Part shown: positions 38,770 to 50,858 of the stretch, piece by piece
Numbering within the stretch: the first letter of the stretch is position 1
Layout: each line of letters opens with the position of its first letter
Origin: Atrichornis clamosus
Lineage: Eukaryota > Chordata > Aves > Passeriformes > Menuridae
Direction of reading: 5' to 3'
NCBI GenBank assembly: GCA_013400975.1
Contig: WBMZ01010920.1
Location: forward strand, 434,001-498,000
DNA: 64,000 nucleotides
Translations under genes and position numbers: made by a program
The notes under the pieces: model-generated
What the model saw: the letters and a program-made list of their open reading frames with translations, nothing else
Told to the model about the DNA's origin: nothing
Databases searched by the model: none

Positions 38770-39560
38770 ACAGTACAGAACTTATAGGGTAAAATGCAGC
38801 TGCTACTCCCTGGATGGAATGCAGTTGGCATGCTGGAGATCTATTCCATGATATTCCCCACACCCACAATCTGCAACCATAGCACCTGCTAAGGGGGATG
38901 GAATGGAGGATGGAGTGGAGTGGAGACACCACAGCCAGGCTCTGTTGAAATCCTTGCAGGGAGGGGAACTCGATGGTGCTTTGCAGCTGAGAAACCACGT
39001 AGCACCTGTCAAGCCAGGGGGGAGAAAAGAAGATGTCTTGCTGCCCAGCCAGCAAATGTGGCAAAATTGCTCTCCTCAGATGAACTTGGTTCATTATAAC
39101 CTAATTGTAATATTCATGCCCACATCCATCACAAAGTTACCCACCTCCAAGATACGACCGCCCCTCACTGGGCACGTGCTTGAGATTTTGTTGACTGTAC
39201 CTTAAGAGCGCTGCAAGATAATATTTACACCAATCAGTAACAAAGTGCCTAGAGCCACTCAAGTCACTCCACTAAACATAAAGAAATAGTATAAAAGTAA
39301 GTTGAGACTGGGGAGAAGTTAAGGAAGATTATACTGTAACTGCTGGGATTATTTGACAGGCTGAACCTGTCTTCTCCCCCATAAGGACACCTATTGGGTA
39401 AGAACTATACTCTGTGCATGGAGAATGATTTTATTGGGGATTAGAGCCTCTCTGTTTATTGCTTTGAATAGGTTTTTATTTGTTTTTATATTCATTTTTA
39501 TAAATGAAAGATCATTGACCAGCCAGACCAGCTGCTTGTCACCCTGTCAGTTACTTGCTG
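38770..39560 (+). mobile_element. LTR-like endogenous retroviral block with TATA box
   Basis: A GC-richer block with LTR architecture on the plus strand. A U3-like part (38770-39280) is followed by a TATA box, AGTATAAAAGT, at 39287-39297. About 70 bases downstream is a perfect 6-bp stem-loop, GACAGG-CTGAA-CCTGTC, at 39355-39371. After that comes TCTTCTCCCCCATAAGGACA and a donor-like TTGGGTAAG near 39394. I recognise the text around 39090-39400 as similar to a dispersed passerine repeat, but from memory only. The ends are not resolved and no target duplication was found. Open frames inside (up to 109 codons, both strands) have no domains. Confidence 0.55.
39287..39297 (+). promoter_or_regulatory. 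TATA box of the LTR-like block
   Basis: AGTATAAAAGT is a strong TATA-box match, placed correctly for a U3/R boundary with transcription expected to start roughly 25 to 30 bases downstream. Function is inferred from position and sequence only. Confidence 0.5.
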
Positions 39561-42011
39561 CAGAGGTCTGAGATGATGGCTGTCACTGTCTTCTCTCTTC
39601 CATACCTGTTTGGATTGTCTATTTAAGTAATTTGGCTCTTTAGAGCAGGTAAAGAGGAAAAACTAATTACATAACTTCAAACCAAGCAATCTGAAATCAT
39701 ATCGCTGACAGACACATTTTCATGTTTAAAGTTATGCGAATCCTTGCAGGTTGAGTCTGAAAGGGCTATGGGCTTCACAAGTGGATCCTACTGGTCTGAG
39801 CATCCTGCTTGCCCATGTTGGATAGATGTCTACACTGCCCTAATGTTGCCACATGGAGTTACCTATCTCAGCTCACACCTTAAAGCACTGTTTAATGCCA
39901 ACAAAAAGAGTAAATCAAGTTGGTAAAATACTATAAATGAGGTAAGAGAATGTGTAATATTCTGAGGTGATATTAATGAAAGATATGCTCTACCTGTGAA
40001 TAAATGCAACCAGGCTAGGTTAGGTGAAGAAAGGATGGGCATAAGGGACACAATGGATAACATGTAGAAATGTCCAAAGGAATAATTCTATCATATAGGT
40101 TCAATAAAGGAAATATGTTTCTTCCCCTCTCTTTTGTTTACTTGATTTTTGGTTTTAGATGCAGTGAAAGTACAAGTTCCCTCATTGGTTCTTCATAAAA
40201 TTTGTATGTTCATGGCTTCCTGATTCCATACAATGTTTATATTCAATTATATATACAGCAAATTGGCTGTGTTGTTTCATGTGTTTTAACAGTGAAGTAT
40301 TTAATGTTCATGTTCAAAACTTTTTGTTCCAGTAAGAAACTCTTGGCATGTTAGGTAGCAAAACAGAATAAAATGGATATATTTTTCTCACATAAGATTA
40401 CCTGTAAGTTTACTTCTTTGAATTTATGATCTGCAAAGCATAGAAATCACAGAGCTGTGACCTCTTCCAGAGACTTATTTTAAACATGAACACTATATTC
40501 CCTTATGAAAACTTTGCATTGTTCATTACTGCTAATATCTTGTTTACTGAAAAAGGTTTCTTCTTCCTACTGTTATTCGTTAAAGCCTTTCACAATGCCT
40601 CCATAGATAATGTATCAAATTTAATATTATGTTATCAGAGCTTGGGAATAAGTAATTGAAACACATATGATATTATGAAGTTTTAATGTATCTACCTCAA
40701 CATAGTCTGGTCACAAGTATCTGCAAAACAATTATCGAATACAGAGCTTGTAGCTCAGAAATCTGTAATTCAAGCTAAAATTCTGACAGCACTATCAGTC
40801 ATCTATCTAGCTGAAATAAAAATATTCATTTCTCTGACTGTTCCAAGTTTACATATCCTTCAATTTTACACTTCTAAGTTCAAGCTCAGTAAGCGAGTCA
40901 GTCCTGAAATTAGTAACTTATTTGAAATAACTGTTAGAATAGCCATAACATTAAATAAAACTCAGAAATTTATGCAGTGTAAAAGAACAATATTTCTGAA
41001 AATGAGAGTCATTCAAAACTGGAATTTGGATAAACAGGATGAGTGTTGCAGTTCCCACTGAACTCCTATCAGTGATTGTATCTTTCATATCTATAAAAAT
41101 ATTCATATCATTCAGAATTTGTCATAGTAATGAGAACATACCACATCAAAGTTGTAGTGGCTCTAAGACTTCTTCATGATACACCAGATCATCAGAATAT
41201 AATCCAATAAATAACCCAGCAAGCAGTGGCAACAACACCCAATTGAGGCGTTCTGGAAAGTCACCAACAGAAGTTATAACCAATATTTGGAAAATTATTT
41301 ACTCACAATGCCTCAGATATGTTGCACAACATTTTTGTGTTAAAAAACTGCTTTTTGAAAAAGCATCTAATTATGAACTGTGCACATAGAAGGCTGAAAT
41401 TAAAATAACTTAAACCCCATGAATAATGACATGGTAACTATTTTCTGTATGGTTATGGCCAACTGCAGTGGACATTACACCTACAAACCCATGGCGAGTA
41501 GTCTTGTGTGATAGACTACATCCCATGCTGGTAGCTGCATGTGTTCCTCCAGAGTTGAAGCACTCAAAACGGTCTGTGTCAGAGCAAGTATTCACTTATT
41601 CCTCATCTAGAAGCCTGATGGCTTCAGAGAGTCAGAAAATGCCTTATTCTCCCTTATTCATCATCTTCATGTATGTATTTCTCTGTGTCAGTGTGTGTAT
41701 GTGTAATTCCCAAAGTTAGAAAGAATTTATAATGGTAATTAATTGTGCTACAAAAAGTAAAAACAATAAGAACATCCACCACTTTCAACAAATGCTCCTA
41801 CTAATACCAGTAGAAGTAGCATTGAATAGCTAACCTCCATCCAGCATTTATATTTCTGTACAAATCTGTCATACACTGCTAGCAATCCTAAACGGAGGGA
41901 TGAATGTTGCTAAGATTATCATTATTATATAAATGCATGGGAATGCGACAACCTGCACATCTCTTTCTGGAAATCAAGAATGTTATATAACGTTACTTGA
42001 AGCACAAGTTC
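39561..42011. other. Non-coding AT-rich stretch
   Basis: No gene, transposon or RNA gene is recognised. Open frames are 84 codons or shorter and carry no domain. Confidence 0.6.
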
Positions 42012-42407
42012 TATGAGGAGCAGTGGAGGGAACTGAGTTCTTTTAGCCTGAAGGAAAGGAGGCTTGGGGGGGACCTTATCACTCCCAAAAACTACCTAAA
42101 GGAGGCTGTAGCCAGGTGGGGGGTGGTCTTGTCTCCCAGGTAACAAGCAATAGGACAAGAGGAAATGGCCTCAAGTTGTGCCAGGGGAGGTTTAGATTGG
42201 ATATTAGGAAAAAATTATTCACTGAAAGAGTGGTCAAGCATTGGAACGGACTGCCCAGGGAAGTACTGTCCCTGGAACTGTTCAAAAGGAGTGTAGATGT
42301 GGCGCTTAGGGACACAGTTTACTGGTGGACCTGGCAGTGCAGGGTTAACAGTTGTGCTCAGTGGTCTTGAAAGTGTTTTCCAAGATTAATGATTCTATTA
42401 TTCTACG
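42012..42407 (+). mobile_element. CR1 3' end with readable ORF2 C-terminus
   Basis: A 5'-truncated CR1 starting in the GAGGAGCAGTGGAGGGA block and ending with the terminal repeats GATTCTATTATTCTA. The C-terminal end of the CR1 ORF2 protein can still be read in one frame from about 42122 to 42330: [12 protein letters not shown], then [19 protein letters not shown], then NGLPREV and VDVALRDTV. These are family hallmarks. The copy lacks the endonuclease and reverse transcriptase, so it is inert. The 84-codon open frame at 42116-42370 is this CR1 segment and is not a host gene. Confidence 0.95.
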
Positions 42408-45400
42408 TCCATTCATTTGGTAAATACCCAATCCATTTAACATGTTCTGCTACGTGTATTGATTATCTACCAGGAGTATCTAGCTATCAGACTCCGAGTT
42501 AGAGCTGGCTGAACATTTGTCCATAAGAAGCCTCAAGATACATGTAGGCATGCTACCTTATGAGTGGCATATCACCTGTGGTTAGGCAAATGCAGAAGCC
42601 TGCCCAGCACACTGTTGCTAACTGCATTTAAACTGCAGCAAGGCTGGTTTTGTATGCTCTAAAAGTTTCTGACTCTGTGTTAGATAAAATTCCCTTTGCC
42701 TCAGCACTCTTGGAATCTTAACTTCCTCCAACCCCCCTGCACCATAAGGAATGAGATGAGGAAGCATCTGCCTAAAACAGACAGCCCCTGTTTAACCTCT
42801 GCTTTCTGAAAGCTTCTGTCTCAAGATCGTTTCTCTACCTAACCTTTCTCTGATTTGAACTGCTGGCCCTTCCATATGAAAATCAATACTTACACTGGGC
42901 AAGTACGGAATGAAAAAATCGGAAACATTCACTTAGCTTGAGTCTTTCTTGTTAGAGTACAATGTAATTCAAATAAATTGTATCTGACCTGTTTTTAAGC
43001 CTGTTGAACATTAGCTCTACTTAAGTGCTCCTAGAAATACAAGATAAAAATGTTGTGCTGTTCATACTAATTAAGATCAGTTTACATTTGCATAAAATAT
43101 AGCATTATCAATTCCACCCCATATAGTGAGGCAGATGACTTAGGAAAAAGAAAAAAGAGTTCTGTTGGGCAGGTGTGAACATGAACAGTCAAGATCAAAC
43201 AAACAAACAAACACCACAATGATTTCTTTTTTTTTAATAGCTGCCCTTTTTAGCACCTGCTAAATGATACTGTAGAAAGCAAATGATTTCCCCATCCCTG
43301 GAGTTGAACTCTGCCAGTCAGAAGAGAAGCTTGTTGGTTTAGACACAAAGAGACAATTTTGTTATCCTTTCTGGTGTTGCAAAACGTGTAAATGAAATTT
43401 TTAGTGAAAGAAAGAAGCACCAAGCTATTACATGTGATTTTTCTAAAGATTAGGTTCCCATACTGATATTGATAGGTTAACAATAAAACTCAGATTTCTT
43501 GGAGCTTTATATCCCTTTTATCTATCACATTGATGTGAATGTCTGGATCTGTGAGCAAAGAGTTAAAAGTTTGTCTTTAGCAGAAAAATAGTGTATTTTT
43601 TAATGTCTCTACACATCTGTTATTCCTCTGGGGAAGAAGAACCTAAATAACTGACTCTATTGCAGTTTGAGCACTAAATTCCATAGGTTTTCATAGTTAT
43701 AAGAAGAAACAGGCCTTTGTTAAACCTTATTATGTGCATTTCTCCGGCAAAGAGAATATAAAGTGCATTTTTATGTATTAATTATTTAGAAAAAACCCCC
43801 TTATTTTTACTTTTGAAATTTCCCAGTAAACATAACAAACATTCACTCCATTTCAGATCGCACTTTGTGGAGAAATTAGCCATTTGAGTGATGTTTTGAA
43901 AGCTCTAAAATTTGTTACACTGCAGTGATAATAAAAAAGCTGTAAAAGCATTTTTAGTATGATGAAATCCTCAGTGAAACACATCTCTTTCTTCCTCATC
44001 CTCTCCAAACACTCATTTGGATTTTTCCATCTTTCTTTTCTTAAGTCTGATTTAACACTGAGTTTTCTGACAGTGCCTTTTAGGATACAATAGCAAAATA
44101 CAAGTATGCAATTTGTGTTTCCATTTAAAAATGCCTTCTTAAAAATGAATTTATGGACTTTGCATCTTACCAGATACAAAGTGGATCAAATGAAACAATT
44201 CTAAATGCAAGCACTGACCTAAAAATCGGTGTCCTCCTATGACTGCCTGAGAGGTAGTACTTTGGAATCCATGGGAGCACGACAGCAGAAAAAATCAGAT
44301 GATTGTTGTAATTATCTTAGTTTTGTCTATATTGTGTTTACTAAAGCACAATAAAAACCTACATTGGAAAGAAAACTTCGGTTTAATATATGTATGACTC
44401 TATTTTTTGTTTCGTAGCTAGATTTTCCACTGGGTTGGTTAGATGTTCATCATTTCTGTCTAGTTTTCCTTCCTTCATCATTTAATGATAACTTCTTAAA
44501 GATGATGTGAGAAAAAACAAGCCCGGAGAGCAATTAGTGAGTTCCAAACCAAAAATCATACCAACGTCTGGACTTTTCTGCTATTTCATCTGTGCTAAAA
44601 GGGAAAATGGCTTTGGTTTCTGAGATGAAAGGAAGGAATTTGTCTGTATAAAAGCTATGAATTCCATGGGTTTGGACCAATCCAACTTGCATTTGGGATT
44701 CAGTTCAAAATTAAATCATCCTTTTTTGAAAGTCCATTTGTAGATCATACATATGAGCTGGTTTTCTAAGATCCCAACGTAGTCATTGATGATTAACCAG
44801 TACAGGTAATTTGTAAGTTTACAAGGCACTAAGTGTGGGAATCATCTGTTTCATAATTGCCTAGCATCATACGAAGCATGCAACCACATCAAAGATAAGT
44901 ATCTGTGATCTTGGAGAGTATCTTGGAGATTTGAATCCCAAATGAAAGCAGTTAGAGGCTGCTGGTTATCCCCCATAGCTAGATATTTACATTTTGGAGC
45001 ATTAATCACTTTCTCAGCGTCTCATTTAAGGTGGACTGGAGTACTCTCGAGGTTCCGCTGGTGGTACAGTCCAGAAATTAAACTGTTTCTTTACACAAAT
45101 ATTTATTGTCATTTAAGACAGACTTGTTTGACTTGCAACTACTATTTTAGAAGGGCACTTCTCTGCCCTGGGATCTGTGCTGCATCTTTTTACTCCAAGA
45201 GGATGTCTTGGATATTTAGTCTTGGATTTTTTTTTTACTGTCTATTAATACCTGCTGCATGCTTTTTGCACCAGGAAACAAAGGAAAGCCATCTTTAAAA
45301 CTACATTAGTTAAAGGTATTTGAGAAAGGCTATTAACTACTGAATAAATCTGGAACAGGAGGCTTGGGAAATACTTGTGGGGTTGCTGAGAAGGGGGAGG

Positions 45401-47449
45401 ATGGATATCATCTGATTTCTTCGATTTTTAAGTTTTATTGTAGAGGACTTTTTCAAGCGAGCAAAATGTTCTCCAAAAGGGAGAGCAAAGCATTTTCTTG
45501 GATTGTTACTACTAAACTTAAAATCACAGGCCCCTATGGGAAGCACAAGAGTGTTGGTAGGAGGGGAAATGCAATTTTGGAATCATAGAGGGCTGTACAG
45601 TGATGGTTGAGGAAATGATAAAATAAAACACATGACTGAGAAAGACAGAAACTCGGGCTCCAGAAACTACTTGCAGGAGAAAACATTTTAAGAAGCCTCA
45701 AGTTACAATCTTTGCAAAATTCTGTGTGCACTGAGGCAGGGAAATATGTATCTTGGGTTATACATTAGGTTTTGCATAGATCTGTAGGTCTTATTAGCTG
45801 AACTGAAAAACAGAAAAAGCTACTCAAAACTCGTTGGTAGCCCTCTCTACTTACTCCCTTTTAATCCCCACAAGCCTGGGGTGCCCACAAAATACGATGC
45901 AGTTAAAAGATGGAGAGGTGAGACAGGCATCAGCACCTGTTCTGTGGGATGAGGCCACCTGCTTCACATAATCATATTTCTGTGGCAAGATAGCAGAAGC
46001 ATATGTGCCGTGAATATGCCAGAAAAACTCCCAGACCAAAGGGAGCACAGGAACACATGTGTGTAGAGTAGTAAGAGGCGAATACAGCAGCCAGAGGAGT
46101 GTCCAGATTAATGAGCAGCAGTAGGGTCTAACAGGACTGTACTGTAACTGCAGGAGTTCTGAAAGATCTTTTTCACTGTCTTCATGGATAGTTGTTTAAT
46201 TTGACTCATTCCCCCCCTTATCACAGTATAATTTTCTTTGCTGTGTGAACCTTTCATCTTAACAGATAATATCCATCTGCTCTCAACTGAGCTATCTTTT
46301 TCTGAGGAAATAAGATTGGATTTCCTTGGTTGAATTTCAGTGTGGAGTCTACCAAGAACACATTATTTTTATGAATAGTGTATAACAATCTGTTACCTTG
46401 AAGAGTGTGCTGTAGTTTTTTATATGAAATATAAAAATATAGTTTTAATTGCTCTGGAGCCTGATTTGCCTATACAGAAACAGGTAATCACTGTAATTCT
46501 GCTACTGAATCTTAGTGGACTATATAGAAAAACCTTGTTAGAGGACTGATACTGACTTATCTGCTGAAAAAAATGGGGAGAGGTGACTACTCTAGGGTTT
46601 CTGGGAGGGTGGGGTGCCTCTGAAAATGATAAAATGACAATCTGTGAAATTCTTCAGGGACTTTTCAGTGAGCATTACAATGAGACAAATTCAAACATAG
46701 CTTCAGTGTGTAGTTGCCTTTCCACCCTCTTTCCCTGAAAAACAAGATTCATTATTTAATGTTTCTGAATAAACCTACACGTACATCCTGAACCTCAAGT
46801 GGAATAATAATGTTTTACTCCTTTGCTCTCTATATTTGCTTTGAGAAGTATTTATGAGGTTTTTTGAGGTGGGGTTGTTTTTTGTGATTTAGTTGGTTTA
46901 GTGTTTGGCATTTTTTAATAGATTTTTCTCTTTCACAGGCTTTTTGCAGACTCCTGAAAAGGCAGCTCAAAGTGATGGAAGAGTCTGGTTCATGCTAGAG
47001 CAGAGACAGAGCTGATAAACTGGTACCATACAAGTGGGCTGAGAATACAGGGCAGGAGGGTGAAGTGAAGAGAATCACTTAAGAGAACTCTGAGGACTAA
47101 AACTCTCATTTAAAGAGGAATGCCATAGCATGTCATTCCTTCCCAATGAACGATATAGGTTAATGGAAGGCACAGACCAAAGAGCAAACTGAGGTCCAAC
47201 AGCAAGTGCTTACGAATGATTTGTCTTTGTGGTGTTGATGCCTTGAAACCAAGGGATGACAGGTTTTGAAGTCATGTGAGCAAAAGCCCCATTGCAATTA
47301 TGAAAAGATTGGTGGCTGTTGAAGATGTGAGGTCTGGGACACACTGGAACAGCATTACTGGGATGCTCAATGCACCCATCTATGTGTTCCCTTACTGGAG
47401 AGGTAGATAACCTGCGCCACAACAACCCCAAATCCACTGAGTCAGACAC
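42408..47449. other. Non-coding AT-rich stretch
   Basis: There is a short CAAA run near 43196-43213 and a G/T-rich run near 46857-46910. Open frames reach 118 codons (44942-45298, plus) but show no domain, no repeat and no supporting context. Nothing else is recognised. Confidence 0.6.
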
Positions 47450-48235
47450 AGGGTGAGCCCTGCTTCAGGGTGAGACTAAAGGGTTTGGTTTCTTGTCCTA
47501 CTCCAGCTGCTGTGAACAGGTCACAGCATTTCCACATTCCACATAAGGGTCCATTTCCCCTTCTTGGCCTTCCTTTTCAACATTCTTGTATCGACCTTTC
47601 ACCTCCCAGTTTCCCCCTAGGTAAACAACTGAACCCATAACTTTTTCTCAGTACCAGCTTTGCTAACAAATATGTTATTTCTCATCCCATTTGCTAGGCA
47701 ACCTTGGCTTTATATGGTATTACTGATGGTTACCTGGCTGCTGTTTGCCTTACAACATTTTACTCCCACAAATGTTCCCTGTGCTCCCCTCCAATTATCT
47801 GTGGAGTTTGCCGTTTTTTCACATACCTCCTGCTTAACCACCTGTGAGATTCAGCCACCTGTCACAACTCCAACTTTCGCCTGCTTCCCACACAGGTACT
47901 TGTAATGTTCAGCAGCTTCTGGTGTCCTGTCCAGCAGATTTCCACCTCCTGTTCCACCACTTACTGGGAGCCAGGTCCTCGTCACCTTCCTGAGAGTTCA
48001 GTTGCCATCCTGACAACACGTCCACAGTGACTGATATGGGCTGTCCTGGTCTAGCCCTTTTCCCATTGCTTGAAGAAGGCACGTAGGTATGGTGAGCTGG
48101 GATGGTGTTTTGCTGAAAAACTACAGAACTTTTCTTCCACTTCAGCCCCCAGGTTAAGCATGTATCCTTGCAAAAGGAATTGGTGATGGAAAAGCCATGT
48201 CATCACCTCCTTAGTTTAAGGAAGCATTTGTAAGA
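47450..48235. other. Pyrimidine-rich, moderately GC-richer block, unclassified
   Basis: The plus strand is enriched in C and T (many CCACCT, TTCC and CTCC words) for roughly 650 bases, and the block stands out from the AT-rich flanks. No repeat family, exon or RNA is recognised. It could be an old LTR fragment or unique sequence. Confidence 0.3.
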
Positions 48236-48248
48236 CATCTTTTGATAT

Positions 48249-48283
48249 CAATATTAATACTTATTAATATACAATATTAATAC
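48249..48283 (+). repeat. Short AT-rich direct repeat
   Basis: The 12-mer CAATATTAATAC occurs at 48249-48260 and again at 48272-48283. The segment also contains palindromic ATTAAT words. It is small and probably incidental. Confidence 0.7.
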
Positions 48284-49337
48284 TATCTGTACTTATTAGT
48301 ACTTAACTTCCCAGACGGTTGGTTGTGATGGATTTGTAACCTTCATGTCTCCTGAGGGCCGGACTCCCACAAGTTCCATTCATCTCCTTGCGATTGAGGC
48401 TCTGAATTTCTGCTATTCCCTGCAGTCACACACATCTTAGAGACAGAAAGACCACAATGTCTGTCACGTACTTTTGATGAGCCTTTGTATCACTGAAAAC
48501 CATACTCTCAGGCTGCAGAGTGAACAAAACAAGAAGTGTGCAAAATACAAGTTTAGTTCTATCCCAAGTTCACAGCAATAAATAAAAAGACAGATATTAT
48601 GTATTTATGACTGATATCAGTACAAAAATAGGGTATATTTTTCTGAATTTAAAAATCTCCAGACACTGCCCACTCATTGCTTCTGCTTGCACAAGCCTCC
48701 TGCGAAATATAGTTAAACAACACTTCTCACTCAAGCCGATATTCTCAAGTGAATGCCTTTCAATAACTTGCATGCTCTTGAAGCAAACTTTTTCTTAATA
48801 CTCTAGAAAATTGAGGTAGATGAGTGAACAGCACATTCTCCTTAACAGTTAGACAAGGGCTGTATAGAGAAATTAAAATGAGGTGGCAAAAGTTTTATTT
48901 AATGGTGAAAGAGATCCTCCCAGATCTTTGGTATGGCCTTGTACTGCACCAGTGCTGGTGAGAAGCTGTGCGTAGGTCAATAACGTGGACATTCATACTG
49001 ATTTCCCTTTACTAATTCAGCTCTCTGATATATTGTTATAATTCTTTTTGTCTCAATAGTTTAATTTTTAAGGAATTATGGCTAAACAAAGATTGCTACA
49101 TCACGTATTCTCAGACTTGTCTCTTTCTAACTTCTCTCAGTGCACTCTTCTGTGCCTTAGAGAGAAATATTCCAGTACCTCTTGCATTCTTGCTAGATAT
49201 AATATAAGCACTCAGTAAGATATCTCTGAATCTCCAGAGAATTCAAACATCTGGCACCAGGATGATTCATTCAAGGAGTGCTGTATCCCTAAGTCAAATC
49301 ACATAATCTGTGATTTTTGACATTAAACTATTAGTGT
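48284..49337. other. Non-coding AT-rich stretch
   Basis: No gene or named repeat is recognised. The longest open frame is 63 codons and has no domain. Confidence 0.6.
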
Positions 49338-49788
49338 TCAAAGGAGACCCATGAGAATGTTGAAGGGTCTGGAGTGGAAGGTGAATGGGGAGCAACTGAG
49401 GTCACTTGGTCTGTTCAGCCTGGAGGAGACTGACAGGAGACCGCATTGTGGTCTTCAACATCCTCACGAGGGGAAACGGAGAGGCAGGTACCTATCTCTG
49501 CGCTTGTGATCAATGACAGAACTCCAGGAAACAGCATGAAGCTGAGTCAAGGGAGGTTTAGGTTGGATATTAGAAGTTTTTCACCCAGAGGAGTTTGGGC
49601 ACTGGAACAGGCTCCCCAGGGAAGTGGTCACAGCACCAAGCCTGACAGAGTTCAAGAAGCATTTGGACAACACTCTCAGAGACATGGTGTGATTCTTGGG
49701 GTGTCCTGTGCAGGGTCAGGAGTTGGACTCAATGATCCTGATGGGTCCCTTCCAACTCAGCATATTCTATGTTTCTATGGTTCTATTA
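49338..49788 (+). mobile_element. CR1 3' end, about 450 bp, well preserved
   Basis: A 5'-truncated CR1 with the full string of 3' hallmarks: GGAGACCCATGAGAATGTTG, GTCTGTTCAGCCTGGAGGAG, TCCTCACGAGGGGAAACGGA, GGGAGGTTTAGGTTGGATAT, CACTGGAACAGGCTCCCCAG, CAGGGTCAGGAGTTGGACTC and GGGTCCCTTCCAACTCAGCA, ending in terminal repeats ATTCTATG, TTTCTATG and GTTCTATT. A fragment of the ORF2 C-terminus (QGRFRLDIR) is readable before frameshifts. The 153-codon open frame at 49446-49907 runs through this element and into the following DNA, so it is an artefact. Confidence 0.96.
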
Positions 49789-49861
49789 AAACACCTCATG
49801 ATAATTTTGTGAGGAAAATTCCATCACTTATGCTAAGATTGTCTAACCCACAGACTTTCAC

Positions 49862-49875
49862 AAAAAAAAAAAAAA
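49862..49875 (+). repeat. Poly(A) tract, 14 A
   Basis: An uninterrupted run of about 14 A, some 75 bases beyond the CR1 end at 49788. CR1 does not end in poly(A), so the two are probably unrelated. Confidence 0.8.
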
Positions 49876-50439
49876 GGTATCTACCTGTCTCATCTGCCTT
49901 ACAGTGAACTCTACAAAGAACATGAGACATGAAACCTCCCCTTCATCACTGACAGAACACTCCACACACAACCTCCCTGGCCCTATGACTTGACTTAATC
50001 CCACATTTTTTTCTTCCCAGTTTTTTCTTATGTATTGACACACAGTCCCTTGAGAGCAGGCAGACAAATCTACTCTTTAAAAATCTGCATTTTCTTAGCC
50101 TATAAATACATCAGAAGAAGTGGCATAACAGAAATAAATAATTTGCTCCCTGTGCTCACTGAAGATAGAGCAAAAAGCAATAGGCTTGTAATGCAGCAAA
50201 AGATATTTAGGACTCTGACAGGCTTGTGGCAGAAGATTAAAATCAGACATCTAGTTTTCATTTAGCTTAATATACAGGACTGAATGCTGTGATAAGTCAG
50301 GGGGTGATGACTTGTGGCATTAGGCATTCCTGTATTTCCCTAAGACTTTACTGCCTTAACATCTTCCTCTACCTGATTTTGTCTGCTAGGACAAATCTAC
50401 CAGAGCCCTTAGTTTAACCATGAAAGTAAGCCATCTTAG

Positions 50440-50640
50440 CCTTAAGTGCAGCCAAACTCTGGAACAATTTAAGGAAGATATTTGCAGGAAATATATGTAA
50501 AGCCTCTGTAAGAAACAGCTTAGATAAACATCCGTTAGGAGTCTTTGATCCTGCATGTGATGCAGTCAGAGGAAGACAGGGTTTGACTCAATGAGCTCAT
50601 GGACACCCTTCCTCTTCTTCTCCTTGTGATTTTGTGAGGA
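50440..50640 (+). mobile_element. Ancient CR1-type 3' fragment
   Basis: A diverged copy of a CR1-family 3' end: CAAACTCTGGAACAATTTAA corresponds to the usual 'aactggaacaggctgcc' position, AGATAAACATCCGTTAGGAG to the 'tagacaaacatctgtcaggga' position of older reptilian/avian CR1 types, and GGTTTGACTCAATGAGCTCA to the 'ctggacttgatgacctc' position. The terminal octamers have decayed to TTGTGATTTTGTGAG. Divergence is clearly higher than in the other CR1 pieces here, so it is probably an old insertion. Confidence 0.65.
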
Positions 50641-50769
50641 AATCATGCAATTTTGACAAATTATCATATATCATCTCAGCCACCAGAGATCTGTAGCACT
50701 TTGTGACTGCAGACCAAACCAGTACAACTTGACTGTTTCATTAAGGACCAGGACTCTTTCCCTAACTCT

Positions 50770-50858
50770 GGTAGGTTTTTTTGTTTTGCTTGTTTGGTTG
50801 TTGTTTTTGTTTTGATTTGTTTTGTTTCATTTCTTGTTTATAGTTGGGTTTTTTTGTT
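50770..50858 (+). repeat. G/T-rich low-complexity run
   Basis: Irregular TTTTG, TTGTT and GTTTTG words with almost no A or C for about 85 bases. Similar shorter runs occur at 37138-37185, 46857-46910, 52255-52300 and 55710-55765. Confidence 0.8.

Noticed and set aside
42116..42370. 84-codon frame with clear protein-like character
   Set aside because: The protein-like part is the CR1 ORF2 C-terminus, so it belongs to the transposon and is not a host gene.
44942..45298. 118-codon plus-strand frame
   Set aside because: No domain, no recognisable splice context and no conserved-looking motif. Its length is within chance for 64 kb in six frames.
49446..49907. 153-codon plus-strand frame
   Set aside because: It lies within the CR1 3' end, out of the original frame after the QGRFRLDIR segment, and then reads into unrelated DNA.
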